A stretch of 64,000 bases of DNA, taken from Methylophaga sp. (lineage in GTDB: Bacteria > Pseudomonadota > Gammaproteobacteria > Nitrosococcales > Methylophagaceae). The position numbers were made by a program, and so were the translations under genes. The stretch's first letter is position 1. Each line of letters starts with the position of its first letter. Below, piece after piece: positions 46,566 through 56,106 of this stretch. The stretch is from positions 1-64,000 of the forward strand of contig NZ_VENF01000011.1 of NCBI RefSeq assembly GCF_009711715.1, read 5' to 3'. The notes beneath the pieces are model-generated. The model ran no database searches. It worked only from the letters and a program-made list of their open reading frames with translations, and was not told where the DNA came from.

Positions 46566-46841
46566 ATGCCACAAATTATTATCGATAAGAACCCGACTGA
46601 AGCCCGTCTTCTGGAAATGGGTGTCGCCAACTGGGAAATCTGGGACTGCCCGGTCACAGAATTCAGACTGGATTTTGACGAAACAGAAAAAGCCTACCTG
46701 CTGGAAGGTGAAATCATCGTCACGCCGGATGGCGAGCCACCTGTTACCGTGGTTGCCGGTGACTATGTCGAATTCCCCGCCGGACTGAAAAGTTTCTGGC
46801 AAGTGACCAAACCACTTCGCAAGCACTACAGTTACGACTAG
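46566..46841 (+). CDS. Cupin-domain protein
   Basis: Small cytoplasmic cupin of 91 residues. It has the pattern KAYLLEGEIIVTPDGEPPVT, then VAGDYVEFPAGLKSFWQV, which is the second cupin motif with only part of the metal-ligand set. CAGGA lies 7 nt before ATG 46566; the frame is open far upstream but through leader and terminator structure. The short length matches the DUF861-like cupin group. Its expression is probably controlled by the attenuator-like leader directly upstream. Function unknown. Confidence 0.75.
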   Translation: MPQIIIDKNPTEARLLEMGVANWEIWDCPVTEFRLDFDETEKAYLLEGEIIVTPDGEPPVTVVAGDYVEFPAGLKSFWQVTKPLRKHYSYD

Positions 46842-46945
46842 GCATCAAGGCATCTTCGGATGCCTTTTTCTTGTCCAGCCATTGGACTCTTCAGAAAGAA
46901 GGCGCACAATAAAACTATTGTTATTGATATCAATACCTGATTGCC

Positions 46946-47599
46946 ATGGATGTTGATATAAAGTACATGCTGGAAAACATCGACCAGGAAGCCAGACTGA
47001 CTGCCGACTATACTGGTCGACCGCGTTTTGCTGACAGCGTGATGAAAGCAATGGCACAGGTTAACCGGGCAGACTTTGTGCCTGATATTGCACAGTCCCG
47101 GGCGTTTCTGAACGCACCACTGGCCATCGGCCATGGTCAGACCATCTCCCAACCTTATATCGTGGCATTGATGACCGATCTGCTGGAACTTTCTCCGGAT
47201 GATCGGGTACTGGAGTTAGGTACCGGTTCCGGATATCAGGCCGCTATTCTGGCCAAACTGGCGAAGCAGGTTTATACACTGGAACGGATCGGATCACTGG
47301 CCGACGCTGCCGCCGGCCGTCTGCAGGCACTCGGTTTTGACAACGTCAGCTGCAGGCATAGCAACGGTTATCACGGTTGGCCGGAAAAAGCCCCGTTTGA
47401 CGCTATTATGGTCACCGCTGCCAGTCCTTTTGTACCACCAGCCCTGCTGGATCAACTAAAACCCGGCGGCCGCCTTGTTCTGCCTCTGGCAGAGACGGGG
47501 CTGTATCAGCAACTCACGCTCATCACCAAAGACGAACAAGGTCAGACCGAAACGAGGCCAGTATTGGCAGTCAGCTTTGTACCGCTGGTGGATGACTGA
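46946..47599 (+). CDS. pcm: Protein-L-isoaspartate O-methyltransferase
   Basis: Repair enzyme of 217 residues that methylates abnormal isoaspartyl residues using SAM. The family N-terminus RADFVPDIAQSRAFLNAPLA, LPIGxGQTISQP-type motif (AIGHGQTISQPYIVALM), SAM motif I VLELGTGSGYQAAILAKLA, and KPGGRLVLPL are all present. It is complete and of standard length. It lies downstream of the cupin gene and is convergent with the small metalloprotease-like gene with a 3-bp gap. It is not beside surE or rpoS here. Confidence 0.93.
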   Translation: MDVDIKYMLENIDQEARLTADYTGRPRFADSVMKAMAQVNRADFVPDIAQSRAFLNAPLAIGHGQTISQPYIVALMTDLLELSPDDRVLELGTGSGYQAAILAKLAKQVYTLERIGSLADAAAGRLQALGFDNVSCRHSNGYHGWPEKAPFDAIMVTAASPFVPPALLDQLKPGGRLVLPLAETGLYQQLTLITKDEQGQTETRPVLAVSFVPLVDD

Positions 47600-47602
47600 T
47601 AT

Positions 47603-48013
47603 TCAACTGTCACAGGCAGCTTCCAGCATAACGAGTTTAAAAGGATCCGACTGCTTTTCCATCTCATGCTCTACCCGCCATTGATCCTGCAGACGGTAGG
47701 CTTCGACCTCCAGTACGCCCCAGCAGGTATCAACATGCTCGGCATTATGCCATTGAATATAATGCACCAACTCATGCAGCAGCCGGGATTGATCGGCCGG
47801 GTTTTCCTGCTGGAACTGACCATGAAGGTAAATCGTCTGACGCTCGTTGTAAAAGCCTTTCAATTGCATGGCTTCACAGTTGCCCGCCTGTACACCGTAG
47901 TTCTGACACAGGTTGCCGACTTCGGTGATTGCCACATTAGGCAGTTCTACCTTCGTATCGTAGCCGGTATGGAAATGCAGCCAGGCCATCATAGATAACA
48001 TTAGCGCGTCCAT
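47603..48013 (-). CDS. Small HExxH-motif protein (putative metalloprotease-like)
   Basis: Protein of 136 residues. A hydrophobic N-terminus (MDALMLSMMAWLHF) is followed by a zincin-like motif HELVHYIQW, with a further Glu in EVEAYRLQDQW that could be the third zinc ligand. Four Cys in the middle region (NLCQNYGVQAGNCEAM and DTCWG plus one near the end) suggest disulfides and a periplasmic site. The start at ATG 48013 is set by AGGAG 48021-48025; a TTG frame at 48028 lies inside that site. Family name not certain. Confidence 0.68.
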   Translation of the reverse strand: MDALMLSMMAWLHFHTGYDTKVELPNVAITEVGNLCQNYGVQAGNCEAMQLKGFYNERQTIYLHGQFQQENPADQSRLLHELVHYIQWHNAEHVDTCWGVLEVEAYRLQDQWRVEHEMEKQSDPFKLVMLEAACDS

Positions 48014-48151
48014 AAGCTTCTCCTGCAAATAAACAGGACATCCCCATTATGCGCTTGTCGTCAGCCAAGGCCAATTTTACAAGCTCACTTTAACAGGCCG
48101 TTTTATAAGGTCTATCATAGACCCAGTCTGAGCCAGTAAGGGTAAAACCAT

Positions 48152-48898
48152 ATGGCTTTATTAACGCTGCGATTCTACGAGGAGCTGAATGATTTTCTGC
48201 CGCCTCAAAAAAAGCAACAGCCCTTCTCTCACCCGATTGATCGCAAAGCATCAATTAAGGATGTGATTGAATCATTGGGTGTCCCGCATACCGAGGTCGA
48301 GCTGATCCTGGTTAACGGTCATTCGGTCGACTTTCAATACCAGGTCCAGGATCGTGATGAAATCAGTGTTTATCCGGTATTTGAAAGCTTTAACATCAGC
48401 CCGTTACTGCGACTGAGAGACAAACCCTTACGCCATCTGCGTTTTGTTGCTGACAGTAATCTCGGAAAACTCAGTCAATACCTGAGACTGCTGGGTTTTG
48501 ACTGTCTGTATCGAAATGATTACGAAGATGCTGAGGTTGCCGAAATCAGTCATCAACAACATCGTGTCGTACTGACCCGGGACCGGCGTTTGTTGAAACG
48601 CAAAATCATTACTCACGGCTATTTCGTGCGTTCAGATCAACCCAGACAGCAAGTCGGCGAAATAATGTCGCGGTTTGATTTATACGACGATGCCGAGCCT
48701 TTTACCCGTTGCGTCAACTGTAACGGTCAGCTGGTGAAGATCAATAAAGCAGCAATCCTCGACAGAATCGAGCCGCTTACGCGCAAGCATTATGATGACT
48801 TTAAAATCTGCGAAGACTGTGGTCAGATTTTCTGGCCGGGCAGCCATTTTAAGCGTGCGGGCAGACTGTTGAAAGAATTGATTCCCAAGAGAGAATAA
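48152..48898 (+). CDS. Mut7-C RNase domain protein with N-terminal ubiquitin-like fold
   Basis: Protein of 248 residues. Residues 1-85 form the ubiquitin-like domain found before Mut7-C (LTLRFYEELNDFLPPQKKQQ, VELILVNGHSVDF). Residues about 95-245 are the Mut7-C PIN-like nuclease fold with FVADSNLGKLSQYLRLLGFD, RVVLTRDRRLLKRK, and the C-terminal zinc ribbon CVNCNG...CEDCGQIFWPG. The acidic residues expected in a PIN-like active site are present. Substrate RNA unknown. Monocistronic. Confidence 0.9.
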   Translation: MALLTLRFYEELNDFLPPQKKQQPFSHPIDRKASIKDVIESLGVPHTEVELILVNGHSVDFQYQVQDRDEISVYPVFESFNISPLLRLRDKPLRHLRFVADSNLGKLSQYLRLLGFDCLYRNDYEDAEVAEISHQQHRVVLTRDRRLLKRKIITHGYFVRSDQPRQQVGEIMSRFDLYDDAEPFTRCVNCNGQLVKINKAAILDRIEPLTRKHYDDFKICEDCGQIFWPGSHFKRAGRLLKELIPKRE

Positions 48899-48900
48899 GT

Positions 48901-48923
48901 CCCGGGCCTGGAGACGGCCCGGG
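48901..48923. terminator. GC-rich hairpin between convergent genes
   Basis: CCCGGGCC and GGCCCGGG form a perfect 8-bp stem around TGGAGAC. It lacks a proper T run but lies exactly between the Mut7-C gene and the TonB receptor gene. Confidence 0.55.
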
Positions 48924-48932
48924 AAGTGTTAA

Positions 48933-51131
48933 TTAATAGAAATCGATCGTCGCCGAGAGACTGACCGTTCGCGGCGCTCCTAAGACCAGATAACCGTTGT
49001 TGGGAAAGCCACCGACAGAGGCCCAGTAATCCCGATCAAACAGGTTATGGACTCGCGCTCTCAGGGTGAGATCCTGGTTACCCATTGCCACTATATAACG
49101 GGCACCGATATCAACGGTGGTCCAGTCATCCACTTTGAGCGTGTTGGCATTGTCAGCATAACGTGACCCGGTGTAGACAACGCGGGTATCGAGCGCGAGA
49201 TTATCGAGCTGCGGTACCTCCCATTCGGCACCCAGTGTCGCCTGCCACTCAGCAACCCCAATGACATCATTACCCTCAATGGCCGGGTCGCTGGTATCCT
49301 TCTGTTCAGCATCCAGCCAGGTTACCCCACCCAGTAGTTTGATATCGTCTGTTGCCTTACCATAGAAAGTCAACTCCACCCCTTGATGGCTGTCTTCACC
49401 TTCAACACCATAGACATTATTGGAAATATCGACGTCATTACGGGGTCTGTCAGTAGTGAAGTAGGCCAGGCCATACCCCATCTGATCAGTTTCGAATTTC
49501 AAGCCCAGTTCATACTGCTCTGAAACGAATGGTTCCAATGCTTCACCGGCATTCGCATAGCCCAAATCAACAGGTACGGTACCCCCCTGCTGAAGATTTT
49601 CAATATAGTTGGCATAAAGCGAAAATTGATTGGTAAGCCTGTAAACAAGACCGACCGCCGGCGTCAGCTCGCGCTCTTTGTATGCGGAACCACTGAAACT
49701 ATTATAGTCATAGCCCAGATCCCTGACATCCAATGTCTGATGACGTAATCCCAATGTCAACAGCACGGTATCGTCAAATAACGCCAATGTATCCCCTATC
49801 GCAAAGCTGTTCAGTTTTGTCACCGCATTCAGTCTTGGATCCAGGGAATTCGCTAGCAATTCACTGCCATTCGGCTGGGGTTGTGAATAATATTGCGGAC
49901 TGTAGAGATTAGTGGCGAAAGTATCAAAATCAAACAGAAAAGCGTTTTTCGTTTCCTGCTTGAAATAAGAATACGCCATCACCCAGTCATGACCGACACT
50001 GCCGGTCTGGAATTGACCTCTAAGCCCTATTTCACCGGTATCGACCCGATCCTCACGATTATTATCAAACCTGAAAAAACTGCCATCACCATTGAGGTCG
50101 GATACGGTCAGATTCGCCAGTGAGTTCGACTCATTACTACGACGTATGCCATAGGCTGCCCAGCCTGTCACATTCTGGTTGAAGTCATATTCCGCTCTGA
50201 AGGTGCCAAATACATCATCCTCGTCAGAGTATGACCAAGGCTGCGCCCAGTTGCTGTCTGCATCGGGCGTAGAAGGCACATCAGCCAGGCCTGATAGGGT
50301 GACATTAGTTCTGGTTTCGTCGAGCTCGTTATCCTGTGTACCAATATCGGCTGATAAACGTAGTTTATCCCCACGGTAATCCAGTCCTACTGAAAACAAA
50401 CTCAAATTTGTTTCTTCATCCTCAATGCTGGTACCACCGTCACGATAAGCGGCATTGACCCTGACACCGAACTGCTGTTCTTCACCAAAACGACGCCCCA
50501 CATCCAGTGCGGCATAGCCCTGTTGCCCGTGTTCTGTTCCCACCGTCATTCGAGTCAGCGGATAATTCGGCGCCCTTTTCGGCAAAAGATTAATTGTGCC
50601 ACCGATGCCGCCCCCGCTCGGCGTTGCACCGGTCAAAAACGCGCTGGGACCACGTAAGACTTCTACCCGTTCAAACAACTCTGTGGCTATGTATTGGCGG
50701 GGCAGCAACGAATACAAACCATTGTAGGCAATATCATCCGAGGTGAGAATAAAGCCGCGGATAAAATACGACTCCTGGAAATTACCAAAGCCACGTGCTT
50801 CCCTGACCCCGGGATCAGCCTGAAGAACGTCACCTACACTTTTTGCCTGGCGATCCTGAATAAATTCATTGGTATAGCTGGTGATGCTGAATGGGGTTTC
50901 CAGGTGATCCTTGGTACCCAGAATACCGGCGCGTCCGCCTTCTGCGACCTGACCGCCTTCAAATGCCGGTGAAAGCCCTTCCGCGGAGGCATCCGCACTG
51001 GCGGTGACGGTTAAGGATTCAAGCTCAACAGACTTCTCTTTTTCGGTTGTTTCTGCTGCCAGTGTACTGCCTGTGAAGCTACCCAAAGCCAGTGCAATAC
51101 TTAGCGTAAGGGGTTTGATATAGGGTGACAT
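48933..51131 (-). CDS. TonB-dependent siderophore receptor
   Basis: Outer-membrane receptor of 732 residues. Signal peptide (MSPYIKPLTLSIALALGSFT, cleavage near LAA-ETTE); the plug domain has VGDVLQADPGVREARGFGNF, YFIRGF and VEVLRGPSAFLTGATPSGGG; the barrel ends in a C-terminal aromatic residue (ATIDFY), as required for barrel insertion. The plug motifs place it in the FpvA/FhuE-like siderophore group. A TonB-box-like segment lies in VELESLTVTASAD. A Fur-like site lies upstream, and the divergent peroxiredoxin shares the spacer. The siderophore is unknown. Confidence 0.93.
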   Translation of the reverse strand: MSPYIKPLTLSIALALGSFTGSTLAAETTEKEKSVELESLTVTASADASAEGLSPAFEGGQVAEGGRAGILGTKDHLETPFSITSYTNEFIQDRQAKSVGDVLQADPGVREARGFGNFQESYFIRGFILTSDDIAYNGLYSLLPRQYIATELFERVEVLRGPSAFLTGATPSGGGIGGTINLLPKRAPNYPLTRMTVGTEHGQQGYAALDVGRRFGEEQQFGVRVNAAYRDGGTSIEDEETNLSLFSVGLDYRGDKLRLSADIGTQDNELDETRTNVTLSGLADVPSTPDADSNWAQPWSYSDEDDVFGTFRAEYDFNQNVTGWAAYGIRRSNESNSLANLTVSDLNGDGSFFRFDNNREDRVDTGEIGLRGQFQTGSVGHDWVMAYSYFKQETKNAFLFDFDTFATNLYSPQYYSQPQPNGSELLANSLDPRLNAVTKLNSFAIGDTLALFDDTVLLTLGLRHQTLDVRDLGYDYNSFSGSAYKERELTPAVGLVYRLTNQFSLYANYIENLQQGGTVPVDLGYANAGEALEPFVSEQYELGLKFETDQMGYGLAYFTTDRPRNDVDISNNVYGVEGEDSHQGVELTFYGKATDDIKLLGGVTWLDAEQKDTSDPAIEGNDVIGVAEWQATLGAEWEVPQLDNLALDTRVVYTGSRYADNANTLKVDDWTTVDIGARYIVAMGNQDLTLRARVHNLFDRDYWASVGGFPNNGYLVLGAPRTVSLSATIDFY

Positions 51132-51197
51132 GGGGCGGACTCTCCGTACAGGTTTACTTTTGTACGGTATATTACGAGAAGCACACGCTTATGTAAA

Positions 51198-51212
51198 TGA
51201 TAATGTTTACTA
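51198..51212. promoter_or_regulatory. Fur-like site between the TonB receptor and peroxiredoxin genes
   Basis: TGATAATGTTTACTA fits the Fur 7-1-7 pattern TGATAATnATTATCA, with the left half perfect and four of seven matches on the right. It lies in the 150-bp divergent spacer and could control both genes. Confidence 0.6.
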
Positions 51213-51281
51213 TTAAGCTTTATAAAATACGTTGAAAAACGCGCTATCATTGCGTCGAGCATTCATGCAAAGGAAGCAGCA

Positions 51282-51854
51282 ATGACGACATTAGAGGTGC
51301 TACCCTCAAACCTCCCCATTCCCATAGATGATGGGGCCTGTCGCCACCTCAGTGGTTTACACTTACCTGATATCAGGCTGCTCGCCAGTAACGGTCAAAT
51401 GCTCAATCTGTCCTTGTTGTGTGGCCCCACTGTGGTGTTTGTCTACCCCATGACCGGCCATCCCGCCAGGCCCCTTCCCTTTGACTGGAATCAAATCCCG
51501 GGGGCCAGAGGCTGTACCACACAAGCCTGCAGTTTTCGCGATAATATTGAAATGTTTGCTGAGCTGGGCGTTCGGGTGTTCGGTCTGAGCAATCAGACTA
51601 ATTCAGAACAGCAGAAAGCTGTAGCCCGACTACAACTACCCTACCGGCTGCTCAGTGACGAAAACCTACTGTTTACCCGGGCACTGGCACTGCCTTTATT
51701 TGAATCTGGGGGAGGGGTCAGGCGGATTAAACGACTGACATTGATATGTCGTTCAGGGATTATTGAACAATGCCTGTACCCGGTATTTCCTCCTGACGCT
51801 CATGCAACACAGGTGTTGGCATTACTGACAGGTTCATCGCCTCAGACTGGGTGA
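51282..51854 (+). CDS. PrxQ/BCP-like peroxiredoxin
   Basis: Cytoplasmic thiol peroxidase of 190 residues. The active-site stretch PGARGCTTQACSFRD has the peroxidatic Cys78 and the resolving Cys83 five residues later, the PrxQ/BCP pattern; the loop before it (YPMTGHPARPLPFDW) is longer than in standard BCP. It is divergent from the TonB receptor across a Fur-like site, so iron-linked expression is likely. Its last 95 bp overlap the 3' end of the phosphoglycerol transferase gene on the other strand. Confidence 0.82.
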   Translation: MTTLEVLPSNLPIPIDDGACRHLSGLHLPDIRLLASNGQMLNLSLLCGPTVVFVYPMTGHPARPLPFDWNQIPGARGCTTQACSFRDNIEMFAELGVRVFGLSNQTNSEQQKAVARLQLPYRLLSDENLLFTRALALPLFESGGGVRRIKRLTLICRSGIIEQCLYPVFPPDAHATQVLALLTGSSPQTG

Positions 51855-53829
51855 ACTTCACATTGCCTGAAGGCACATGGTAACAACGGCAGCGATAAAG
51901 CCAACCGGGTAAAAGGGCGTGGGCAAGTGCGGTTTCGTAGGGCTCAGATTCCGCTGAACCTCGCATGTGCAGTTGCTGAGATGTGTGATCATAGCGCCCA
52001 AGCAATGGTGTCGCTTCCGGCCTCAGAATAACGACCTCTTCCCCTGTCATCTTCGCGAAGTAGTCATCATATTGCATAAAAGCACGGCCTGCTTTCTGTT
52101 GCTCTTCAGCCAGCGTCAGATCGCGCCCTATCATCGGATGTGAGGAGGAGATTCCCATCATCGACAGCACCGTGGTCGGCAAATCAATCTGGCTGGCAAT
52201 CGTGGACAGGCGTCTGGGCTCGATATCCGCCCCCAGAATTAAGCCGGGAATATGATATTTCTCTATCGGCACCAGGTTCTCACCCTCGACACGGTTGTGG
52301 TGATCAGCCACCACCAGAAAAATCGTATCTTGCCAGTATTCGCTGCGTTGTGCTTTTTCAAAAAACTGTCCCAACGCATAGTCGGCATAACGTACTGCAT
52401 TTTCGGGCGTCTGCTTTTCACCGTTTATTTCGATTCTGCCATCGGGAAACTCATAGGGAGAGTGATTGGATGAGGTGAAAGCAAAACTGAAAAATGGTTG
52501 CCCGGTAGCATGATGTCGTTGCAATCTGTCATGCAGCTTATTAAATACATCTTCATCTGACACGCCCCAGCTGCCTTCAAAAACCGGCTTGTCAAAATGC
52601 TCACGGTCAATAATATGCTGAAAACCATTCCCCATGAAAAAACTGGCCATATTGTCGAAATGCGCCTGGCCCCCATAGATAAACTCGGTGAGATAGCCGT
52701 TGTTTTCCAGTAAAGAAGCAATGGTGAAGAAGTTTTGCTGTGATAAAGAGAGTTTGACGACACTTCGCGCCCGGGTGGGGAGAAAACCACTGATGACAGC
52801 CTCAATACCACGCACAGAACGGGTACCCGTCGCGTAGAGGTTTTCAAACCACCATCCCTGCTCACTGAGTTTATCCAGTTGCGGTGTCGCGCCACTGCCG
52901 CCCAGTGTTTTTACATAATCGGCACTGAGGCTTTCCTCCAGGATAAGCACCAGATTCAACGGTTTTTTGCGCTGCTTCGTCGCATGCTGAGGGTTGACAA
53001 TCGGTGGATCGGCCATCGCATCAACGATCAGCTCCGGCTTTTCCTCATGGACTTCAGCGAGTATTTGCTCATGACTGAGTTCACCATAAACCTCATTCGA
53101 TTCTTCCTCGTGCTTGAGATTGTAAATGGCAAAATACACCGACCAGGCAGAATTCAGCATCAGGTCGTTCACCAGCGGGTCCGGTGTGATCGCAAAGCTT
53201 GAAGGGTTCGCGGGCCGATGATCGAAGGAAGAACGTATCATCACAACCGTAACCAGCACCATCAGTGGCCAGCAGAGCAACGTCTTCCAGTATGCCCAGC
53301 CAGGCTGTTTCTGAACCAGCCATGACCTGCTGAGCCGGAATATGCCATAGGCAACGGCAGCTGTGATCAACACACCACCCACGAGTGTCAGACGGTAGCC
53401 TTCCCATAGCATGGACATCACTTCCCGGGGGTATTTCAGGTATTCGATAAATAAACGATTGGGCCGCTGACCATACTCAATAATAAATGTAGGGCTGGCC
53501 AACTCCATAAATACAATGATGGCGACGGTGAGCACCGCCCATATCGTGATGATACGTTGCCACAACAGCCAGCTGAATTTGTGCGCCAGCAGCGGAACGA
53601 GTAATACCAATGGTGCCAGCAGCATGCCTGATAGAATCAGGTCTACCCTGAGGCCGTTAAACATGACCACTGAGAACTGTTGCAGACCATCCAGACGCTC
53701 ATACTGCCAGGTGGTCAGCAGCATTCTTGATAATCCAAGAATGCAGAGATATACCAGTAACAATCGAATCAGAGATGCATAAGGGCCTGAAAAACGATAG
53801 CTGAAAGAGGTTTGCTTAGTCATCGCCAA
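51760..53829 (-). CDS. LTA-synthase-family phosphoglycerol transferase
   Basis: Inner-membrane protein of 689 residues. Five N-terminal transmembrane helices (to about residue 215) are followed by a periplasmic sulfatase-type domain: metal-binding Glu in LVLILEESLSADYVKTLG, the catalytic Thr region YATGTRSVRGIEAV, and FLVVADHHNRVEGENLVPIE. This is the LtaS/OpgB/MdoB-like architecture. Given the OpgG/D-like gene at 32 kb, addition of phosphoglycerol to periplasmic glucans is a fair guess. The C-terminal coding end overlaps the peroxiredoxin gene by 95 bp. Confidence 0.88.
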   Translation of the reverse strand: MAMTKQTSFSYRFSGPYASLIRLLLVYLCILGLSRMLLTTWQYERLDGLQQFSVVMFNGLRVDLILSGMLLAPLVLLVPLLAHKFSWLLWQRIITIWAVLTVAIIVFMELASPTFIIEYGQRPNRLFIEYLKYPREVMSMLWEGYRLTLVGGVLITAAVAYGIFRLSRSWLVQKQPGWAYWKTLLCWPLMVLVTVVMIRSSFDHRPANPSSFAITPDPLVNDLMLNSAWSVYFAIYNLKHEEESNEVYGELSHEQILAEVHEEKPELIVDAMADPPIVNPQHATKQRKKPLNLVLILEESLSADYVKTLGGSGATPQLDKLSEQGWWFENLYATGTRSVRGIEAVISGFLPTRARSVVKLSLSQQNFFTIASLLENNGYLTEFIYGGQAHFDNMASFFMGNGFQHIIDREHFDKPVFEGSWGVSDEDVFNKLHDRLQRHHATGQPFFSFAFTSSNHSPYEFPDGRIEINGEKQTPENAVRYADYALGQFFEKAQRSEYWQDTIFLVVADHHNRVEGENLVPIEKYHIPGLILGADIEPRRLSTIASQIDLPTTVLSMMGISSSHPMIGRDLTLAEEQQKAGRAFMQYDDYFAKMTGEEVVILRPEATPLLGRYDHTSQQLHMRGSAESEPYETALAHALLPGWLYRCRCYHVPSGNVKFTQSEAMNLSVMPTPVLHERQEEIPGTGIVQ

Positions 53830-54037
53830 TTCTTTTGCAGTTAATCTGGCGAGACTCTAACTTGCTTAACTTAAAACAATATTAAACGTTTATTATCAAG
53901 GTCCGTGTTTGTGCAGAATTCGCGGTCCTGCTTTCAGCGAATTTAATCAGAATTTGAAATTCGTATTTTTCAGCAAATTCCCTATTGCAGGCAAGGGTTT
54001 ATCATGTAAGCTAGCAAAAAACTGCAAAGGAATGGCT

Positions 54038-55048
54038 GTGACAGAGTTCGATAGCACCTCGCATCCCAAGGTGAGTGATGATCTGCTTAATCAGTGGCAG
54101 ACCATGCTTGATTTGCTGGCGGAGTTCATGACCGTTCCGGTCGCCCTCATCATGCGACTCGACAAGGACAGAATCACGGTTTGCGTCAAGAACAATGCTG
54201 TGAGTAATCCTTATCACGTCGGCGAGGCTGAAACGCTGCTTGGCTCGGGCCTGTATTGTGAAGAAGTCGTTCGTAGCAATGCGCCCTTATTTGTTGACAA
54301 TGCCCTCAATGATCCTGTCTGGCAGGATAACCCCGACATTGAAAAAAATATGATCAACTATCTTGGCCTGCCGCTGCGCTGGCCGAATGGTGACATCTTT
54401 GGCACGCTCTGCGTACTGGACTCAAAAACCCATTATTATGACGACAAGCAGCAGGGATTGATGCAGCAGATGCAACTGATGGTTGAAAACCACCTGGAAT
54501 TATTGGAAAAAAATCACTCGCTTCAACAATTAAGTCACCATCTGCAGTGCCTTGCTGATACCGATGAGTTAACCGGGATATGGAATCGCCGTGCCTTTAT
54601 CGTCGAGAGCAATAAAGAACTTCAGCGTGCACAACGCAACAAGAAACCCGTTTGTCTGCTGATGATGGACATTGATGATTTCAAGGAAATCAATGATGCT
54701 TTCGGCCATGAAGTTGGCGATGAAGTACTCAAGCTGTTTACTCACTGTCTCACTGCAACGAAACGGGCCTATGATATTTTCGGTCGTATCGGCGGTGAGG
54801 AATTCGCCATGCTTTTGCCTGAAACCCGACGCAGTGAAGCAATGGAACTGGCAGAACGGATCAGACACAAGGTCAGTGAAATTTTCTTTCACAAACATCA
54901 CCGCGAGATCAGGCTCACGGTCTGCATCGGTGTCTACGAACTGGCCAGTAACGATACCACTATACTGGCAGCGCTCAGCAAAGCAGATGAAAGACTGTAT
55001 GCTGCCAAACGCGCCGGTAAGAACATGGTCATGGACTGTATCAGCTGA
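54038..55048 (+). CDS. GAF-GGDEF diguanylate cyclase
   Basis: Soluble protein of about 337 residues. A GAF domain (about 25-165: TMLDLLAEFMTVPVALIMRL, INYLGLPLRWPNGDIFGTLC) precedes a GGDEF domain with an intact active site GGEEF and an inhibitory-site motif RAYD five residues ahead, so product inhibition is expected. Two or more starts are possible: AAAGGA at 54026-54031 touches ATG 54032 but sits 6 nt from GTG 54038, so GTG 54038 is preferred. It is convergent with the DUF3080 gene 1 bp away. Confidence 0.88.
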   Translation: MTEFDSTSHPKVSDDLLNQWQTMLDLLAEFMTVPVALIMRLDKDRITVCVKNNAVSNPYHVGEAETLLGSGLYCEEVVRSNAPLFVDNALNDPVWQDNPDIEKNMINYLGLPLRWPNGDIFGTLCVLDSKTHYYDDKQQGLMQQMQLMVENHLELLEKNHSLQQLSHHLQCLADTDELTGIWNRRAFIVESNKELQRAQRNKKPVCLLMMDIDDFKEINDAFGHEVGDEVLKLFTHCLTATKRAYDIFGRIGGEEFAMLLPETRRSEAMELAERIRHKVSEIFFHKHHREIRLTVCIGVYELASNDTTILAALSKADERLYAAKRAGKNMVMDCIS

Positions 55049-55049
55049 T

Positions 55050-56102
55050 TCAACCGGCCATCGGTTGCATACCGCACTGACGTAAGAGTTTCTGCCAGCT
55101 TTTTGTATGGCGCATCACCGACTGATCAAACTGATACCACAGGCTCCCATGATTATTCATATCCAACACCCGCTGATAATAAGGCTGGAATGAGGCTGGC
55201 ATATCCGGTTTTTGTAGTTCGATTAGCGCTGAAAGCCCGCTGAATACCTGCTCTCCAGCACGGCTGACATGGGAAATATAGGGCTGTACCCTTGCAATAT
55301 AGACATTAAAAAACACGCCCTTGACCCGCTCAGCACGCGGGTTGGGCTTATTCATGTAACACGGCGGTTTACCGGTGACTTTTTGCTCCAGCATATCGGA
55401 GGCATCATTAAGCCTTGTAATCAGCAGGCGGATGCTATTAATCAGCTGGCCGCCACTGTGATCAAAAACCCAGCGCTGCTGAATTTCGCCCATTTTTTTT
55501 AATTCCGGCGCCAGCGAGCCGGACTGCAGTGTCTGTAATATCTCCCGGGCATGTTTCAGATCTGCTTTCAGGGTGGCTGGACTGATATGGCCGTCATCCT
55601 GCTGATAGAAACCGCCGGACTGGCTCATCAGCTCGGCCATCGGTTCATCAGCCCATATGGCGTTCCAGAAATAGTGTGGCAGTGCGTCGTGTTTCTGTTC
55701 AATCGCCTGCTGCAGCTGGGATTTCAATTCCTGCTGTTCAATTTTAGGCAGGCACTGCCTGGCTTTTTCAATGAATTCCAGTTGGTAGCGCAAATCATTG
55801 AGTGGCGTCATTACCCTGCCCATCGCTGAATTACGCTCCCCCACTACCACCTGCAATTGGCAACCATATAAGGAAAGAAAATCAAGCATATTGATTTTAA
55901 TCTGCTCAATATCTATTCGCCGGTCACGCATTCTGGGCAAGGTCTGCACTTCTATCAGCTGACTAGTTTGGTTCTCCAGCTCCAATACTCTGGCAAGCCG
56001 CTCAGTATAAGTCTTCATCATACTGTCTGGCTGCGAAAAGGGGTCGCAGGCAGACAACAGCAGCATCATGAGCACCAGGCACAGTTGAATAACAGCGCGC
56101 AT
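55050..56102 (-). CDS. DUF3080-family lipoprotein
   Basis: Lipoprotein of 350 residues. Lipobox LLLSAC (Cys19) after a short signal. The body matches the DUF3080 pattern: IDIEQIKINMLDFLSLYGCQ and LQVVVGERNSAMGRVM near the N-terminus, and LPHYFWNAIWADEPMAELMS in the middle. Function is unknown; the family is confined to gammaproteobacteria. It ends next to the GGDEF gene and begins 5 bp after the cupin gene on the same strand, so the two are probably co-transcribed. Confidence 0.85.
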   Translation of the reverse strand: MRAVIQLCLVLMMLLLSACDPFSQPDSMMKTYTERLARVLELENQTSQLIEVQTLPRMRDRRIDIEQIKINMLDFLSLYGCQLQVVVGERNSAMGRVMTPLNDLRYQLEFIEKARQCLPKIEQQELKSQLQQAIEQKHDALPHYFWNAIWADEPMAELMSQSGGFYQQDDGHISPATLKADLKHAREILQTLQSGSLAPELKKMGEIQQRWVFDHSGGQLINSIRLLITRLNDASDMLEQKVTGKPPCYMNKPNPRAERVKGVFFNVYIARVQPYISHVSRAGEQVFSGLSALIELQKPDMPASFQPYYQRVLDMNNHGSLWYQFDQSVMRHTKSWQKLLRQCGMQPMAG

Positions 56103-56106
56103 AATG

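Noticed and set aside
47666..47998. Plus-strand frame opposite the HExxH protein gene
   Set aside because: Shadow; the minus-strand gene has a ribosome-binding site and a zinc-binding motif.
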